This document shows positions 4,548 to 5,267 of a stretch of 5,267 nucleotides of DNA, one piece after another. The stretch is from an uncultured Pseudomonadota bacterium. Lineage in GTDB: Bacteria > Pseudomonadota > Alphaproteobacteria > Rs-D84. The notes under the pieces were generated by a model. It ran no database searches and had not been told where the DNA came from. It saw only the letters and a list, made by a program, of their open reading frames with translations. The translations under genes and the position numbers were made by a program. Location: NCBI GenBank assembly GCA_947165555.1, contig CAMVAR010000056.1, forward strand, positions 1-5,267, given 5' to 3'. The stretch's first letter is position 1. The number at the start of each line of letters is the position of its first letter.

Positions 4548-5267
4548 TTTTTATCTTGGCACGAATGGCATCCACAATTAAATCTACATCAAAACCCATT
4601 TCACGATACACCACGTCCCCAGGCCCCGATTGCCCAAACGTATCAACACCAATTACATCATCGGCAAATTCAAACCATGGTGCGGTGGCCCCGGCCTCAA
4701 TCGCGATAACACGACCACGCAGAATACGACGCCGATATTCGGGCGAATTCATACGAAAATGCGCAACCGATGGCATACTGGCCACCTGGACCGACGGCCC
4801 CAAACGACGTGCAACATCAATCGCCAACGGAACTTCGGCCCCGGTGGCCAATAACGTTAATTTGACCCGCTTTGCCTTGGCCGCATATACAATATAGCCC
4901 CCCTGATTTACATGGCCAAACACGGCCGGCCCAACATAAGGAATTTTCTGCCGGGACAAAATAATGCACGACGGCCGGTCCACCGATGCCAGTGCCGCCC
5001 GCCAGGCCCATGCAACCTCGGCCATATTACACGGACGAAAAACATTCATATTTGGAATCAAACGCAAACCGGCGATTTGTTCAACCGGTTGATGCGTTGG
5101 CCCATCTTGACCAACGGCGATACTATCATGCGTCAAAACATAGACCACCGGCAATCCGGACAGGGCCGCAATACGCATTGCACCACGCATATAGTCACTA
5201 AACACCAAAAATGTTGACCCGACCGCCCGAATTCCACAATATGCCAACCCATTCATAATCGCCGCCA
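4540..5267 (-). CDS. tkt: Transketolase, C-terminal third (5' end outside window)
   Basis: The window holds about 241 codons plus the stop; full transketolases are about 660 residues, so the thiamine-diphosphate N-terminal domain lies off the right edge. The frame is open through 5267 and begins with a partial codon then AAIMNG, the sequence that normally follows the REHxM active-site segment. The ATG at 5256 is therefore internal, not the start. Numbered from that Met, the pyrimidine-domain and substrate-binding signature THDSIAVGQDGPTHQPVEQ (42-60) contains His43, Asp51 and His55, and ILSRQ contains the phosphate-contacting Arg102. The C-terminal domain shows LATGAEV (136-142), SMPS (160-163), EAG (187-189) and VDTFGQSGPGD (204-214). 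The enzyme moves two-carbon units between sugar phosphates in the non-oxidative pentose phosphate pathway, in the cytoplasm. The stop overlaps the next gene by 8 bases. DXP synthase is excluded by the C-terminal motifs. Confidence 0.95.
   Translation of the reverse strand, partial: AAIMNGLAYCGIRAVGSTFLVFSDYMRGAMRIAALSGLPVVYVLTHDSIAVGQDGPTHQPVEQIAGLRLIPNMNVFRPCNMAEVAWAWRAALASVDRPSCIILSRQKIPYVGPAVFGHVNQGGYIVYAAKAKRVKLTLLATGAEVPLAIDVARRLGPSVQVASMPSVAHFRMNSPEYRRRILRGRVIAIEAGATAPWFEFADDVIGVDTFGQSGPGDVVYREMGFDVDLIVDAIRAKIKNV

Noticed and set aside
4135..4581. 148-codon plus-strand open frame antisense to the YgjP-like gene
   Set aside because: The minus-strand frame has unmistakable family motifs; the plus frame is a shadow produced by base composition.

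Overview
All six recognisable genes lie on the minus strand, so transcription runs from high to low coordinates. The window looks like the chromosome of a Gram-negative bacterium. Four of the six products begin with Sec-type signal peptides (three of these MKK-), and the small BOF-domain protein is a typical proteobacterial periplasmic family. The transketolase fragment reads like proteobacterial, possibly alphaproteobacterial, enzymes. That placement is an impression from protein style, not a database result. I see no RNA genes, insertion sequences, CRISPR arrays or attachment sites. No stretch longer than 300 bases lacks a gene.

Right part (about 3811-5267), read in transcription order: the C-terminal third of a transketolase (5' end outside the window), then a YgjP/DUF45-type zinc metalloprotein whose start overlaps the transketolase stop by 8 bases, then a weak terminator. 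These two are housekeeping-like and almost certainly co-transcribed.

Middle part (about 2764-3781): two single-gene units for small exported proteins. The first is a YgiW/YdeI-type BOF (OB-fold) periplasmic protein. It has a consensus -10 box directly abutting a four-run G-quadruplex motif, and it ends in a good rho-independent terminator. The second is a 117-residue exported protein of unknown function with two CxxC pairs. It is driven by a perfect TTGACA/TATAAT promoter whose -35 box sits inside an 8-bp inverted repeat, and it also ends in a strong terminator. Both share the same 10-base leader (AACCAAAAGG) at the ribosome binding site.

Left part (1-2714): two adjacent genes for exported, cysteine-containing, coiled-coil proteins that I do not recognise. 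One is 645 residues with 24 cysteines in the mature part and a coiled coil whose core positions are mostly methionine. The other is at least 230 residues and runs off the left edge. They are separated by 85 bases without a visible terminator or promoter and probably form one transcript. This pair is the best candidate for something undescribed. The sequence supports secreted, disulfide-rich partners, but not a specific function.
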